From NCBI RefSeq assembly GCF_017498525.1, contig NZ_CP071796.1, positions 4,162,041 through 4,226,040 on the forward strand: a stretch of 64,000 bases of DNA, in the 5' to 3' direction. This document shows positions 16,770 to 25,446 of the stretch, piece by piece. Position numbers and translations under genes: made by a program. The stretch's first letter is position 1. The number at the start of each line of letters is the position of its first letter. The notes beneath the pieces were generated by a model that made no database searches, was not told where the DNA came from, and saw nothing but the letters and a program-made list of their open reading frames with translations. The stretch comes from Ottowia testudinis (GTDB lineage: Bacteria > Pseudomonadota > Gammaproteobacteria > Burkholderiales > Burkholderiaceae_C).

Positions 16770-16827
16770 TTCTATTTTTATAGCTGCTCGCGCTTGATGG
16801 ACAAGCGCCAGCGGCCTTTTTTATAAA
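16770..16827 (+). repeat. palindromic repeat, family A, between convergent genes
   Basis: TTTTTATAGCTGCTCGCGC then TTGATGGACAAGCG and CCAGCGGCC followed by six T. With the T run this copy has the form of a terminator for the EamA gene and possibly ptsI. Confidence 0.75.
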
Positions 16828-16841
16828 AATCAGCCCGTGAA

Positions 16842-18590
16842 CTAACCCAGCAGCAGCTCGGCCGGCTCGTCGCTCTCCAGCACCGCGCGGGCCCACGCCG
16901 CGAGCTTGGCCGTGTCGGCGCGCAGGATTTCCTGCTTGACGGCCAGCAGCTGCGACGGGTGCATCGAGAAGCTGCGCAGCCCCAGCCCGAGCAGCAAGCG
17001 GGTGACGCTGGTGTCGCCGGCCATTTCGCCGCACACGCTGACAGGCTTGCCTCGGCGCGCGCCTTCGGCGATGGTATCGGCCAGCAGGCGCAGCACGGCC
17101 GGGTGCAGCTGGTCGTACAGGTGCGCCACCGATTCGTCGGCGCGGTCGATGGCCAGCGTGTACTGGATCAGGTCGTTGGTGCCGATCGACAGAAAGTCGA
17201 AGTGTTTGAGGAACAGGCGCAGCGACAGCGCCGCCGCCGGGATCTCGATCATGGCGCCCAGGCTGACCTGGCCGTGCACCTGGCCGCGCTCGTCGAGCTG
17301 GCTGCGCGCCTTGCCGATCAGCTCCAGCGTCTGGCGGATCTCGCCGGCGTGCGCCAACATCGGAATCAGCAGGTGCACGCGCCCGTGCGCCGCCGCGCGC
17401 AGGATGGCGCGCAGCTGGGTGAGAAACATCGCCGGCTCCGACAGGCTCCAGCGGATCGCGCGCAGGCCGAGCGCGGGGTTCAGGTGGGTATCGGGGCGGC
17501 GGTCGTCCAGCGGCTTGTCGGCGCCGATGTCGGTGGTGCGGATGGTGACGGGCAGGCCCTGCATGCCTTCCAGCGCGGCGCGGTAGGCGGTGTATTGCTC
17601 GTCCTCGTCCGGGAGCTTGCCTTCGCGCCCCATGAAGAGGAATTCGGAGCGGAACAGCCCCACGCCGACGGCCCCGGCCGCCAGCGCGGCGGCGGTGTCG
17701 CCCGGCTGCTCGATGTTGGCCAGCAGCTCGATCTTCTGGCCGTCGAGCGTCACCGCCGGCGTGCTCTTGAGGCGCACCAGACGGCCGCGCTCCAGCTCGC
17801 CCTGGCGCTGCTTGTAGCCGTATTCGGCCAGGATGATGGGCGACGGGTCGACGATCATCACGCCCGCGTCGCCGTCGATGATGACCCAGTCGTCCTGCCG
17901 CACCAGCTGGCTGGCCGAGCGAGCGCCCACCACGGCGGGGATGTCCATGCTGCGCGCCACGATGGCGGTGTGGCTGGTCTTGCCGCCCACGTCGGTGACG
18001 AAGCCGGCGAACACGCTCTTTCTGAACTGCAGCATGTCGGCCGGCGACAGGTCGTGCGCCACCAGCACCAGGGGCACGTCTTGCGTGTCGTGCAGCCCCA
18101 GGTCGTGCTGGCGCGGCGCGCGCGGCGGCGCCGCGGCCATCGGGGTGGCGGCGCCCTTGAGGTGCCGCAGCACGCGCTCGACCACCTGCTCCAGGTCGGC
18201 CTTGCGCTCGCGCAGGTATTCGTCCTCCATCTCGTCGAACTGACGCACCAGCACTTCGAGCTGGCTGGTCAGCGCCCATTCGGCGTTGTAGAGGCGCTCC
18301 TTGATCCAGCGGCGGATCTCGTAGGCCATGCTTTCGTCTTCCAGCAGCATCAGGTGCACGTCGAGCATGGCGGCCAGCTCGGGCGGCGCGTCACGCGGCA
18401 TGGTGGCCTGCAGGCGCTGCAGCTCCTCGATCACGGCGTCACGCGCCACGCGCAGGCGCTCGAATTCGGACGGGATCTGTGCCGCCTCGATGAAGTAGTG
18501 CGCCACGTCCACCCGGCTGGACGCCACCAGCACCGCGCGCCCAATGGCGATGCCGCGGGCCACCGGCAGACCGTGGATGGCGAAGGTCAC
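16842..18590 (-). CDS. ptsI: phosphoenolpyruvate-protein phosphotransferase (PTS enzyme I)
   Basis: 582 residues from GTG 18590 (VTFAIHGLPVARGIAIG). It moves phosphate from PEP to HPr. The phospho-His motif GGKTSHTAIVARS is near residue 204, the PEP-binding FRSEFLFMGRE around 310, and the active-site GEMAGD near the C-terminus. Upstream ATG options would translate a family-B repeat and are rejected. It is third in the leftward set EIIA-HPr-EI. No sugar-specific EIIB/EIIC is present, as in the regulatory PTS of many betaproteobacteria. Confidence 0.95.
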   Translation of the reverse strand: MTFAIHGLPVARGIAIGRAVLVASSRVDVAHYFIEAAQIPSEFERLRVARDAVIEELQRLQATMPRDAPPELAAMLDVHLMLLEDESMAYEIRRWIKERLYNAEWALTSQLEVLVRQFDEMEDEYLRERKADLEQVVERVLRHLKGAATPMAAAPPRAPRQHDLGLHDTQDVPLVLVAHDLSPADMLQFRKSVFAGFVTDVGGKTSHTAIVARSMDIPAVVGARSASQLVRQDDWVIIDGDAGVMIVDPSPIILAEYGYKQRQGELERGRLVRLKSTPAVTLDGQKIELLANIEQPGDTAAALAAGAVGVGLFRSEFLFMGREGKLPDEDEQYTAYRAALEGMQGLPVTIRTTDIGADKPLDDRRPDTHLNPALGLRAIRWSLSEPAMFLTQLRAILRAAAHGRVHLLIPMLAHAGEIRQTLELIGKARSQLDERGQVHGQVSLGAMIEIPAAALSLRLFLKHFDFLSIGTNDLIQYTLAIDRADESVAHLYDQLHPAVLRLLADTIAEGARRGKPVSVCGEMAGDTSVTRLLLGLGLRSFSMHPSQLLAVKQEILRADTAKLAAWARAVLESDEPAELLLG

Positions 18591-18629
18591 GCCAGCGTGC
18601 TCCAGAAAATTCGGGCCTGCGCAGCAAGG

Positions 18630-18745
18630 CCGCGCAACGGCCGCGGAGCCGGCCACGCGCGGACGCCGCGGCCGGGGTTTCCCCGGCCGCCAGCGTCGTC
18701 CCCCCCCAGGGGGGATGGCGCCGCAGGCGACTCAGGGGGGAGCAT
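18630..18745 (-). repeat. GC-rich repeat, family B, copy 2
   Basis: Reverse copy ending CGCAGGCGACTCAGGGGGG. It includes the inverted repeat GGCCGGGG/CCCCGGCC near 18671-18688. It fills most of the 154-bp gap between ptsH and ptsI. Confidence 0.7.
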
Positions 18746-19014
18746 CACTCGCCTTCACCAAATTTGTCGGCGATCAAGGCCAACAAGGCATCCATCGCCT
18801 CCTGCTCCTGCGCGCCGTCGGTCTCGATGGTGACGGTGCTGCCGATACCGGCGGCCAGCATCATCACGCCCATGATGCTCTTGGCGTTGACGCGGCGCTC
18901 GCCGCGGCTCATCCACACCTCGCACGGGTAGCTGCCGGCCAGCTTGGTGAGCTTGGCCGAGGCGCGGGCGTGCAGGCCCAGCTTATTGCTGATGGTCGTG
19001 TCGGTCTTGATCAT
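18745..19014 (-). CDS. ptsH: phosphocarrier protein HPr
   Basis: 89 residues. His15 sits in KLGLHARASAKL, and Ser46, the regulatory phosphorylation position, in AKSIMGVMML. It carries phosphate between EI and EIIA. Its start overlaps the end of the EIIA gene by 32 bp. Confidence 0.96.
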   Translation of the reverse strand: MIKTDTTISNKLGLHARASAKLTKLAGSYPCEVWMSRGERRVNAKSIMGVMMLAAGIGSTVTIETDGAQEQEAMDALLALIADKFGEGE

Positions 19015-19429
19015 TCGTGGCTCTTCGGGACTGATTTTGCGGCGCGGCGCCGGCCACCGGCATGACCCCTTGCACTCCGCCGGCCAGGGCGCGCTGGGCC
19101 ATCACGTCCAGCGGCTCGCCACGGTAGCTGACGGCGCGCAGCAGCATCGGCAGGTTGACGCCGGCCAGCAGCCGCGCGCGGTCGCCATCGGTCAGGCGCT
19201 GCGCCACGTTGCACGGGGTGGCGCCAAACACGTCGGTCAGCACCAGCACCGGCCTGCCGCCCAAGCCCGCGATCAGCGCCTGGGCCTGGCGCAGGCTTTC
19301 TTCCGGCGTTGCGTCGGGCTGCACGTCGAGCGCCAGGATGTCGCCGGCCGCGTCGGGGAAAACATGCAGCGCGCCCGCGCGCAGCGCGTTCGCCAGCGGC
19401 GCGTGGGTGACCAGCAAAACGGCATTCAT
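18983..19429 (-). CDS. PTS EIIA component, mannose/fructose family
   Basis: 148 residues from ATG 19429. The phospho-acceptor His9 lies in VLLVTHAPLA. The EIIA-Man fold shows in VLVLTDVFGATPCNVA and LAGVNLPMLLRAV. The protein accepts phosphate from HPr. Without an adjacent membrane EIIC it is probably a regulatory or nutrient-sensing EIIA. Confidence 0.9.
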   Translation of the reverse strand: MNAVLLVTHAPLANALRAGALHVFPDAAGDILALDVQPDATPEESLRQAQALIAGLGGRPVLVLTDVFGATPCNVAQRLTDGDRARLLAGVNLPMLLRAVSYRGEPLDVMAQRALAGGVQGVMPVAGAAPQNQSRRATNDQDRHDHQQ

Positions 19430-19436
19430 GCCTTCA

Positions 19437-20693
19437 TTATCGGCGCGCGGCGTATGCAAAGCGGGCCCAGCACGCCAGGCTGATGACGCCAAACACGCCC
19501 ATCGCGCCGCGCAGCGCCGCCGCCGGTGGCCAGCCGAGCGATTCGAACGCGTCGGCCCCCAGGCCGATGCCCCACTGCACCATGAAGATGCCGGCGAAGA
19601 TCACCAGGTTGTAGGCCGACAGCGCCCGCCCCGCCAGATGCGGCGCAAACGCCATGGCCACCACCGGCTGCACCTGCGCCGACGGCGTGCTCAGCACGCA
19701 ATACAGCGCCAGCAGCGCAAAGCTCCAGCCGCCCGCCGCCGGCCCCAGCGCCACCAGTGCGGCCAGCGCCACGAAACTGAGCGGCTGCACGCGCGCCACC
19801 ATGGTGTCGACATGGATGCCGCGCGCGGCCATGCGCGGCATCCACAGGCCCCAGCTCCAGAAGGTGATCAGCATGCCCAGGTTGATCCAGAACAGGCCGG
19901 TGGCGGCGTGCAGCGGCGTCTGGCCCGCCACCTGCGTCAGCCACGGGCCGGCCCACAAGGACTGAATGGCCACCATGCCGCCAAAACACACCATGCCCAG
20001 CGGCGAGGCACGGCGAAAGTAGGCATTTCGGGCAATCTCGCCATATGAGTCTTTTGAGCCGCTAGCGCTTGACTGTTCAGCGCGAGAAGCTTCTGTTTTC
20101 ATAGCATCCTGGCGCCAGCCGGGCACTGTGAGCGCGATCACCGCCATGGCCAGCAGCAAAAGCGCCGCCAGCCCCCAGAACAGCGGCCGCCAACCTACCA
20201 GCGGCAGCAGCCACTGCACCGGCAGCGTTGACGCCAGCATGCCGAGCGAGCCGGTCATCAGCATCCACGAGTTGGCGCGCAGCTGCATCGCGGGGCGCAG
20301 CCAGCGCCGGTAGCCGGTCAGCGGCGCCATCAGGCAAGCGGCCACGCCCATGCCCATCAGCACGCGCGCCGTCAGCAGCGCGGCAAAGCCGCCGGCCAGC
20401 GCAAACACCGCGCAGCCGCACACCGCCAGCGCCAGCAGGGCGACGTTGACCTTGCGCGGCCCGTGGCGGTCCAGCCAGGCGCCCAGCGGCAGCTGCATGG
20501 CGGCAAAGCCGAGAAAGTAACCGCCCGCCAGCAGGCCCAGGTCGCGCGCGTGCAGGTTGAACTCGGCCGTCAGCACCGGCGACAGCGTGGCCGTGACAGC
20601 GCGCAGCAGCGCCGACAGAAAATACGCACCGGCAAAGGCCAGAAAGACGGTGATCGCGGCGCGGCGCGAGAGGATGTCCTGGGGCGCGCTCAT
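19437..20693 (-). CDS. MFS transporter
   Basis: 418 residues with twelve hydrophobic segments. The MFS signature between segments 2 and 3 is GAWLDRHGPRKVN. The central cytoplasmic loop (AMKTEASRAEQSSASGSKDS) is encoded by a family-A-like repeat at 20049-20106. The start ATG at 20693 overlaps the upstream lipoprotein stop (ATGA), so the two are coupled. Substrate unknown. It ends 7 bp before the EIIA start. Confidence 0.9.
   Translation of the reverse strand: MSAPQDILSRRAAITVFLAFAGAYFLSALLRAVTATLSPVLTAEFNLHARDLGLLAGGYFLGFAAMQLPLGAWLDRHGPRKVNVALLALAVCGCAVFALAGGFAALLTARVLMGMGVAACLMAPLTGYRRWLRPAMQLRANSWMLMTGSLGMLASTLPVQWLLPLVGWRPLFWGLAALLLLAMAVIALTVPGWRQDAMKTEASRAEQSSASGSKDSYGEIARNAYFRRASPLGMVCFGGMVAIQSLWAGPWLTQVAGQTPLHAATGLFWINLGMLITFWSWGLWMPRMAARGIHVDTMVARVQPLSFVALAALVALGPAAGGWSFALLALYCVLSTPSAQVQPVVAMAFAPHLAGRALSAYNLVIFAGIFMVQWGIGLGADAFESLGWPPAAALRGAMGVFGVISLACWARFAYAARR
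20049..20106 (-). repeat. family-A-like repeat inside the MFS gene
   Basis: GTCTTTTGAGCCGCTAGCGC then TTGACTGTTCAGCGCGAGAAGC and TTTTCATAGC. The core arms are degenerate but the A/T-rich flanks and AGC ends match. It encodes the hydrophilic loop between the two transporter halves. Confidence 0.5.
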
Positions 20694-21241
20694 GGCCACC
20701 GGATGCCGTCGAAGAAAGCCTGCGCGGCCTCGGGCTGCGGGCGCTCGGCGTACACCACGGCGTGCAGCAGCTCGGTGGCGCCGCTGGGCAGTATGCGCGC
20801 CGCCCAGACCGCATCGGCGCTGACGGCGCGGCCATCCGCGCGCCGGCCCTCGGCCTGCACGCGCAGGGCCTCGGGCAGCGGCGTGGCGCCAGGCGGCGTG
20901 AAGGGCTGGCGCGCGGGCGCGCCGCCGGCCTGCATGTGGGCCAGCGTGGCCTGCTGCCAGCCGGCCAGCACCGGGCCGGGCGCGCGCCCCGCGGGCAGCG
21001 TGGCCGCCATCAGCGCGAAGGTGGCTCCGCCGGCCTCGGAGCCGGCCACCGTCAGCTCGGTCGGTTCGCCGCCCAGCGGCACGCTGCGGGTGGTGCGGTC
21101 GGGCTTGCAGGGCAGCAGCGCGAGCGCGCTGTGCGGCGCCAGGCCGACTTCGCGCCAGTTAAGCGCGGGGGTGCAGGCGAGCAAGCCGCCCAGCGTCAGC
21201 ACGGCACAGAACATGCGGCGGTCGGCAAACATGCGGCGCAT
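20690..21241 (-). CDS. putative lipoprotein, unknown function
   Basis: 183 residues with a lipobox LGGLLAC at about 17-23 after a short basic start. The mature part contains LPCKPDRTTRSVPLGG and ends near FFDGIRW, a layout seen in small periplasmic lipoproteins. I do not recognise a named family. It is coupled by ATGA overlap to the MFS gene. Confidence 0.75.
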   Translation of the reverse strand: MRRMFADRRMFCAVLTLGGLLACTPALNWREVGLAPHSALALLPCKPDRTTRSVPLGGEPTELTVAGSEAGGATFALMAATLPAGRAPGPVLAGWQQATLAHMQAGGAPARQPFTPPGATPLPEALRVQAEGRRADGRAVSADAVWAARILPSGATELLHAVVYAERPQPEAAQAFFDGIRWP

Positions 21242-21286
21242 TATCGGCCGCGCGGGAGCGCCACGCGGCTGGGTGAGAATGTGTGC

Positions 21287-22522
21287 ATGAACTCACTAGA
21301 CGGCATCCGCGTTCTCGACCTCTCCCGCGTGCTGGCGGGCCCATGGTGCACGCAAACCCTGGCCGATCTGGGCGCCGACGTGATCAAGATCGAGCGCCCC
21401 GGCACCGGCGACGACACGCGCAGCTGGGGCCCGCCCTTTCTGCCCGCCGCCGACGGCCGCGAATCGCACGAATCGGCCTATTACCTGGGCGCCAACCGCA
21501 ACAAGCGCTCGGTCACCTGCGACATTGCCCAAGCCGAAGGCCAGGCGCTGGTGCGCGCGCTGGCCGAGCATTGCGACGTGTTCATCGAGAACTTCAAGGT
21601 CGGCGACATGGCGCGCTACGGCCTCGATTACGACAGCCTCAAGGCCATCAACCCGCGCCTGGTGTACTGCAGCCTGACCGGCTTCGGCCAGACCGGGCCG
21701 TATGCGCCGCGCGCGGGCTACGACTACATCATCCAGGGCATGGGCGGGCTGATGAGCGTGACCGGCGAGCGCGACGATTTAGGCGGCGGCCCGCAGAAAG
21801 TGGGTGTGGCCGTGGCCGATTTGTTCACCGGCATGTACGCCACCGTCGGCATCCTGGCCGCGCTGCGCCACGCCGAGCGCACCGGTGAGGGCCAGCACCT
21901 TGACATGGCGCTGCTCGATACCCAGGTCGCCATGCTGGCCAACCTGGGCGCCAACTATCTGGTCAGCGACAGCGCACCCGGCCGCATGGGCAACGCGCAC
22001 CAGAACATCGTGCCCTACCAGGTGTTCGAGGTCGCGCCCCGGCCCGATGGCGGCAAGGACTTCATCATCCTGGCGGTGGGCAACGACGGCCAGTACGCCA
22101 AATTCTGCGAGGTGGCCGGCCGGCCCGATCTGGCCAGCGACCCGCGCTACGTGAAAAACGCCGACCGTGTGCGCCACCGCGCCGATTTGGTGCCGCTGCT
22201 CGAAGCCGTGATGAAGACACGCCCCAAGGCCGACTGGCTGACGGCGCTGGAAGCCGCCAAGGTGCCCTGCGGCGCCATCAACAACCTGGATGAAGTGTTC
22301 GCCGACCCGCAGGTGCAGGCGCGCGGCATGGTCACGCGCTGGCAACACACGCTGCGGGCCGACCTGCCGCTGGTATCGAGCCCCATCAAGCTCGAAAAAA
22401 CCCCCGTGCGCACCGGCCGCCCGCCGCCCATGCTGGGCCAGCACACCGACGAGGTGCTGGCCGAGCTGCTGGGCTTAGGCGTCACGCGGCTGGCGGCGCT
22501 GCGCGATCGGAAGATCATTTGA
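21287..22522 (+). CDS. CaiB/BaiF (family III) CoA-transferase
   Basis: 411 residues. Family III CoA-transferases move CoA between carboxylic acids. Seen: LDGIRVLDLSRVLAGPW at the start, ADVIKIERP, NKRSVTCDI, the GYDYIIQGMGGLMSVTG segment, and a candidate catalytic Asp211 in the LLDTQVAML helix. GTG/ATG choices further upstream run into the divergent lipoprotein gene. The substrate cannot be read from sequence; relatives act on succinate, oxalate or carnitine-type CoA esters. Confidence 0.92.
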   Translation: MNSLDGIRVLDLSRVLAGPWCTQTLADLGADVIKIERPGTGDDTRSWGPPFLPAADGRESHESAYYLGANRNKRSVTCDIAQAEGQALVRALAEHCDVFIENFKVGDMARYGLDYDSLKAINPRLVYCSLTGFGQTGPYAPRAGYDYIIQGMGGLMSVTGERDDLGGGPQKVGVAVADLFTGMYATVGILAALRHAERTGEGQHLDMALLDTQVAMLANLGANYLVSDSAPGRMGNAHQNIVPYQVFEVAPRPDGGKDFIILAVGNDGQYAKFCEVAGRPDLASDPRYVKNADRVRHRADLVPLLEAVMKTRPKADWLTALEAAKVPCGAINNLDEVFADPQVQARGMVTRWQHTLRADLPLVSSPIKLEKTPVRTGRPPPMLGQHTDEVLAELLGLGVTRLAALRDRKII

Positions 22523-22531
22523 AAGCTCTAC

Positions 22532-22583
22532 TTTTGATAGCTATTCGCGCTTATCCATCAAGCGCTGGCAGCCGATTTCATAC
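22532..22583 (+). repeat. palindromic repeat, family A
   Basis: TTTTGATAGCTATTCGCGC then TTATCCATCAAGCGCTGGCAGCC. It lies 10 bp after the CoA-transferase stop. From here to 22817 nothing else is supported; base composition falls toward the AT-rich acyltransferase gene. Confidence 0.75.
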
Positions 22584-22817
22584 ACAACCAAGGAGACCGG
22601 CGGCCGGACAGCGTCCCGGCGCGCCGTTCCTGAATGGCCCGTGACCGCCTGACGGCCGCGCGATCGAAATCCAAGCGGGGCACGATCAATGAGCCGCGAA
22701 TCCGGGGCACTGCGAGCATCCTGCCGGATATTTGCCGGATAGCGCCGCAACAAATGACCCGCGCGGCTTTTGACCCAGAAAATCCATCAACATTTTCAAT
22801 TAAATACCTGAACCACA

Positions 22818-23993
22818 GTGAGTGAGCGAAGAATTTTCGGACTTGATGCATTAAGGGCATACGCCATAATAGCAGTGGTTTATGGTCATGCTTTTGAACT
22901 GATAAAGGCACACATCCCCAAAGAATTCATTTTTATCTATTGGTGGCCGGTATGGGATGGGGTCACTCTATTTTTTGTTCTGAGCGGATTCTTGATCGGC
23001 AGAATCATCATCACGACATGCGAAAATAACCAGACAACTTTTCGTGAATTAATGAATTTTTGGATCTTGCGCTGGTCCAGAACCCTCCCCCCTTATTTCA
23101 TTATATTAACAGCCCTACTGCTCATCGATCCGAGCAAAAATACACCAAGCGATTGGTACAAATATTATTTATTTCTACAGAATTTCAACTGGCCACACCC
23201 GGATTTTTTTGGCGAGGGCTGGAGCCTGGCTGTAGAAGAGTGGTTTTACATCATCACGCCCATCGTGTTTTGGACCATATACCGAAGTCACAAACAAGCA
23301 AGAATCAAAGCTTTAGCTTATATTTTGCTTTCAATCTTCATCATCGAACTGTATCGCCTTTTCCTATATCAAAACCTTCAAATCAATAATTTCGAGCAAT
23401 GGGGCACACATTTAAGAACCGTGGTACTGACGCGCCTTGACAGCATCATGTTTGGTGTTCTGGCGGCATACATATACCATCGGCATCACGGCTTTTGGAA
23501 AAAATATAAATACCCCTCATTAATCACCGGCATTATCGCACTTTTCGCAGACAAGATTATATTCTTCGGCACGTTTGGGAGCCCGATTGGGACCTTGTAT
23601 CTTAGTGCCATAAACCTAATCTTGACACCTTTTGCCTTTGCCTTGCTGCTGCCCTATTTCTGCTCGTTAACACCCAGCCCCAAGAACATGTGGGCGCGCC
23701 TTACCGTAAAATCAATCGAATTTACCAGCAAGATATCCTACTCGCTGTACTTGGTGAACCACGCTCTGGTGAGGGACGGAATATTCAATGAGCTTTTCCC
23801 CTCGACACAGCAATCAAAACAATCCGATTTGCATGGCGCATCATTAATTTATTTGTGTTACTTTTTTGCGTCGTTTTTGATTGCTTATTTATTATGGGCG
23901 ATTGTTGAGCGCCCCATCATGAAAGAACGGCAAAAATTCAAGGCCAGAATCCATAGCAAGCAGGTCAACCATGGAGAACCTTCATCCTGCTGA
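22818..23993 (+). CDS. acyltransferase 3 family membrane protein (OafA/YrhL-like)
   Basis: 391 residues, about ten membrane segments. The family start RRIFGLDALRAYAIIAVVYGH contains the catalytic-type Arg and His. VTLFFVLSGFLIGR and the GEGWSLAVEEWFY motif are also typical. These proteins O-acylate surface sugars such as O-antigen or peptidoglycan. The start is a GTG at 22818. The gene is distinctly AT-rich against its neighbours and has no sugar-biosynthesis genes around it, which suggests transfer. Confidence 0.9.
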   Translation: MSERRIFGLDALRAYAIIAVVYGHAFELIKAHIPKEFIFIYWWPVWDGVTLFFVLSGFLIGRIIITTCENNQTTFRELMNFWILRWSRTLPPYFIILTALLLIDPSKNTPSDWYKYYLFLQNFNWPHPDFFGEGWSLAVEEWFYIITPIVFWTIYRSHKQARIKALAYILLSIFIIELYRLFLYQNLQINNFEQWGTHLRTVVLTRLDSIMFGVLAAYIYHRHHGFWKKYKYPSLITGIIALFADKIIFFGTFGSPIGTLYLSAINLILTPFAFALLLPYFCSLTPSPKNMWARLTVKSIEFTSKISYSLYLVNHALVRDGIFNELFPSTQQSKQSDLHGASLIYLCYFFASFLIAYLLWAIVERPIMKERQKFKARIHSKQVNHGEPSSC

Positions 23994-24183
23994 AAATATT
24001 TTAGGCGCATACGTTTTTTAAGCCCCTTACCCAAAACACGCGCCAATTTGCGCTCGCATGGTCGCGCAGCACATGGGCGGTGCGTGCATTGCAGCCAATG
24101 AAGCGCATGTTCCGTGAAGATTCGAAGCCGCTCGGAAGCGCGCATCCCGCATCAGCGCCTAAAATGCTGATGTGACTTCCATA

Positions 24184-24687
24184 ATGATTTCCATACCTCG
24201 CCCGATCACAGCTCGTGTATCTGCGTTGCTGCTGGCGGCTGCCGCCACCTTGACCGGCTGCGGCCAGGAGCCGGCACCCGAATCCACCTTCGTGCTGCTC
24301 GACGGCAGCAAGCAGACCACGGCCGGCATGAAGGGCAAGGTCACACTGGTCAACTTCTGGGCCACCAGCTGCACCACCTGCGTGGCCGAGATGCCGCAGA
24401 TCGGCGCCACCTATGACAAGTACAAAGGCAGAGGCTACGACACGCTGGCGGTGGCCATGCAGTACGACCCGCCAAGCTATGTGGTCAACTTTGCCGAAAC
24501 ACGCAAGCTGCCCTTCAAGGTGGCCATCGACAACACCGGCCAAGTGGCACAGGCCTGGGGCGACGTCAAGCTCACGCCCACCACCTACATCGTCAACAAG
24601 CAGGGCCAGATCGTGAAGAAGTACGTTGGCGCGCCCAACTTCGACGAGTTGCACAAGCTGATCGAGAAGCTGCTGGCCGAGGCTTGA
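24184..24687 (+). CDS. TlpA/ResA-like thioredoxin lipoprotein
   Basis: 167 residues from ATG 24184; a GTG at 24172 would add four residues. Lipobox LTGC puts the lipidated Cys at 26. The thioredoxin fold follows with FWATSCTTCVAEMP, redox Cys63 and Cys66, and the cis-Pro segment LTPTTYIVNKQG. It probably handles periplasmic thiol-disulfide exchange, for example cytochrome c maturation. A strong intrinsic terminator follows 19 bp later. The 24000-24170 gap upstream shows nothing I can support. Confidence 0.9.
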   Translation: MISIPRPITARVSALLLAAAATLTGCGQEPAPESTFVLLDGSKQTTAGMKGKVTLVNFWATSCTTCVAEMPQIGATYDKYKGRGYDTLAVAMQYDPPSYVVNFAETRKLPFKVAIDNTGQVAQAWGDVKLTPTTYIVNKQGQIVKKYVGAPNFDELHKLIEKLLAEA

Positions 24688-24706
24688 GGCGCACATCGTC
24701 CATCAC

Positions 24707-24736
24707 AAAGCCGCACCTGGGTGCGGCTTTTTTATA
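24707..24736 (+). terminator. intrinsic terminator of the thioredoxin-like gene
   Basis: AAAGCCGCAC pairs with GTGCGGCTTT around a four-base loop, followed by a T run to 24733. Confidence 0.9.
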
Positions 24737-24742
24737 GTTTTT

Positions 24743-24790
24743 AGGCCACCAGCGCACGCCCAGAAAGCGCGAGCAGCTCATATTTCAGGA
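24743..24790 (-). repeat. palindromic repeat, family A (degenerate)
   Basis: GGCCACCAGCGCACGCCCAG then AAAGCGCGAGCAGCTCATATTT. Reverse orientation; next to a family-B element. Confidence 0.55.
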
Positions 24791-24805
24791 GCGCCGGTCA
24801 GGCGC

Positions 24806-24875
24806 GATGCGCGGGGCCGCCGCGGAACGGGCTTGGCCCGGCCTCTGGGGGAAGCGGCGTCAGCCGCTCAGGGGG
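24806..24875 (-). repeat. GC-rich repeat, family B, copy 3 (shorter)
   Basis: CGCCGCGGAACGGGCTTGG, then CTCTGGGGGAAGCGGCGTC and AGCCGCTCAGGGGG, ending at the 3' side of the cytochrome c' gene. Confidence 0.6.
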
Positions 24876-24878
24876 CGA

Positions 24879-25334
24879 TCACTTTTTCCTGAAGTCGTCG
24901 TGGCACGCCTTGCAGGTCTGCGCGGCGGGGCCGAAAGCGGCTTTCAGCTGATCCAGGTTGCCGCTTTTGGCGGCCACGGCCAGCTTGCCGGTTTCGGCCA
25001 CCATCTTGTCGTTCAGCTCCTTGACCTTGGGCAGCTCTTTCCACAGGGCAGGCAGCGCGCGGGTGTTGTGCCCCGCTTCGGAACCGGGCACGAAACCGGT
25101 GCCCGGCAGCTTGGCGACGGCGGCAATCACCTCGCCATCGGCTGCGGCGGTGGCGGCGTTGTAGGGCATCTTGCCGTTGGCCATGGCGCCCAGCCGGCCG
25201 AAGTGATGGCCGAGCACGCGGAAGGCGCCCTGGCGGTATTCGATGGCGTCTTCGGCCTTGGCGAATTGCGCGAAAGCAGGCGTGGCCAGGACGGCGGCGG
25301 CCAGCAGCGCGGTGGCGGGAATCAATCGGTGCAT
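24879..25334 (-). CDS. cytochrome c' family protein
   Basis: 151 residues from ATG 25334. A signal peptide ends PAFAQF. A four-helix bundle follows with the heme site CKACH at 141-145 right at the C-terminus, as expected for class II cytochromes (c'/c556). Periplasmic; may bind NO or pass electrons. It is divergent from a cytochrome b561 gene, a common partner pair. Confidence 0.92.
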   Translation of the reverse strand: MHRLIPATALLAAAVLATPAFAQFAKAEDAIEYRQGAFRVLGHHFGRLGAMANGKMPYNAATAAADGEVIAAVAKLPGTGFVPGSEAGHNTRALPALWKELPKVKELNDKMVAETGKLAVAAKSGNLDQLKAAFGPAAQTCKACHDDFRKK

Positions 25335-25446
25335 CTGCGGAACTCCTGTAGGGGTAATGGCTGCGGCCGGCAAGCGCAAACCTCATTAAACTCGCCGAAC
25401 CGGGGCGCAGCATAGCGTCTTTCTTCATTTTCAGCGTGGTGCCTTC

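Noticed and set aside
24000-24170. tRNA or other RNA gene in the gap after the acyltransferase
   Set aside because: No cloverleaf or terminator pairing could be traced.
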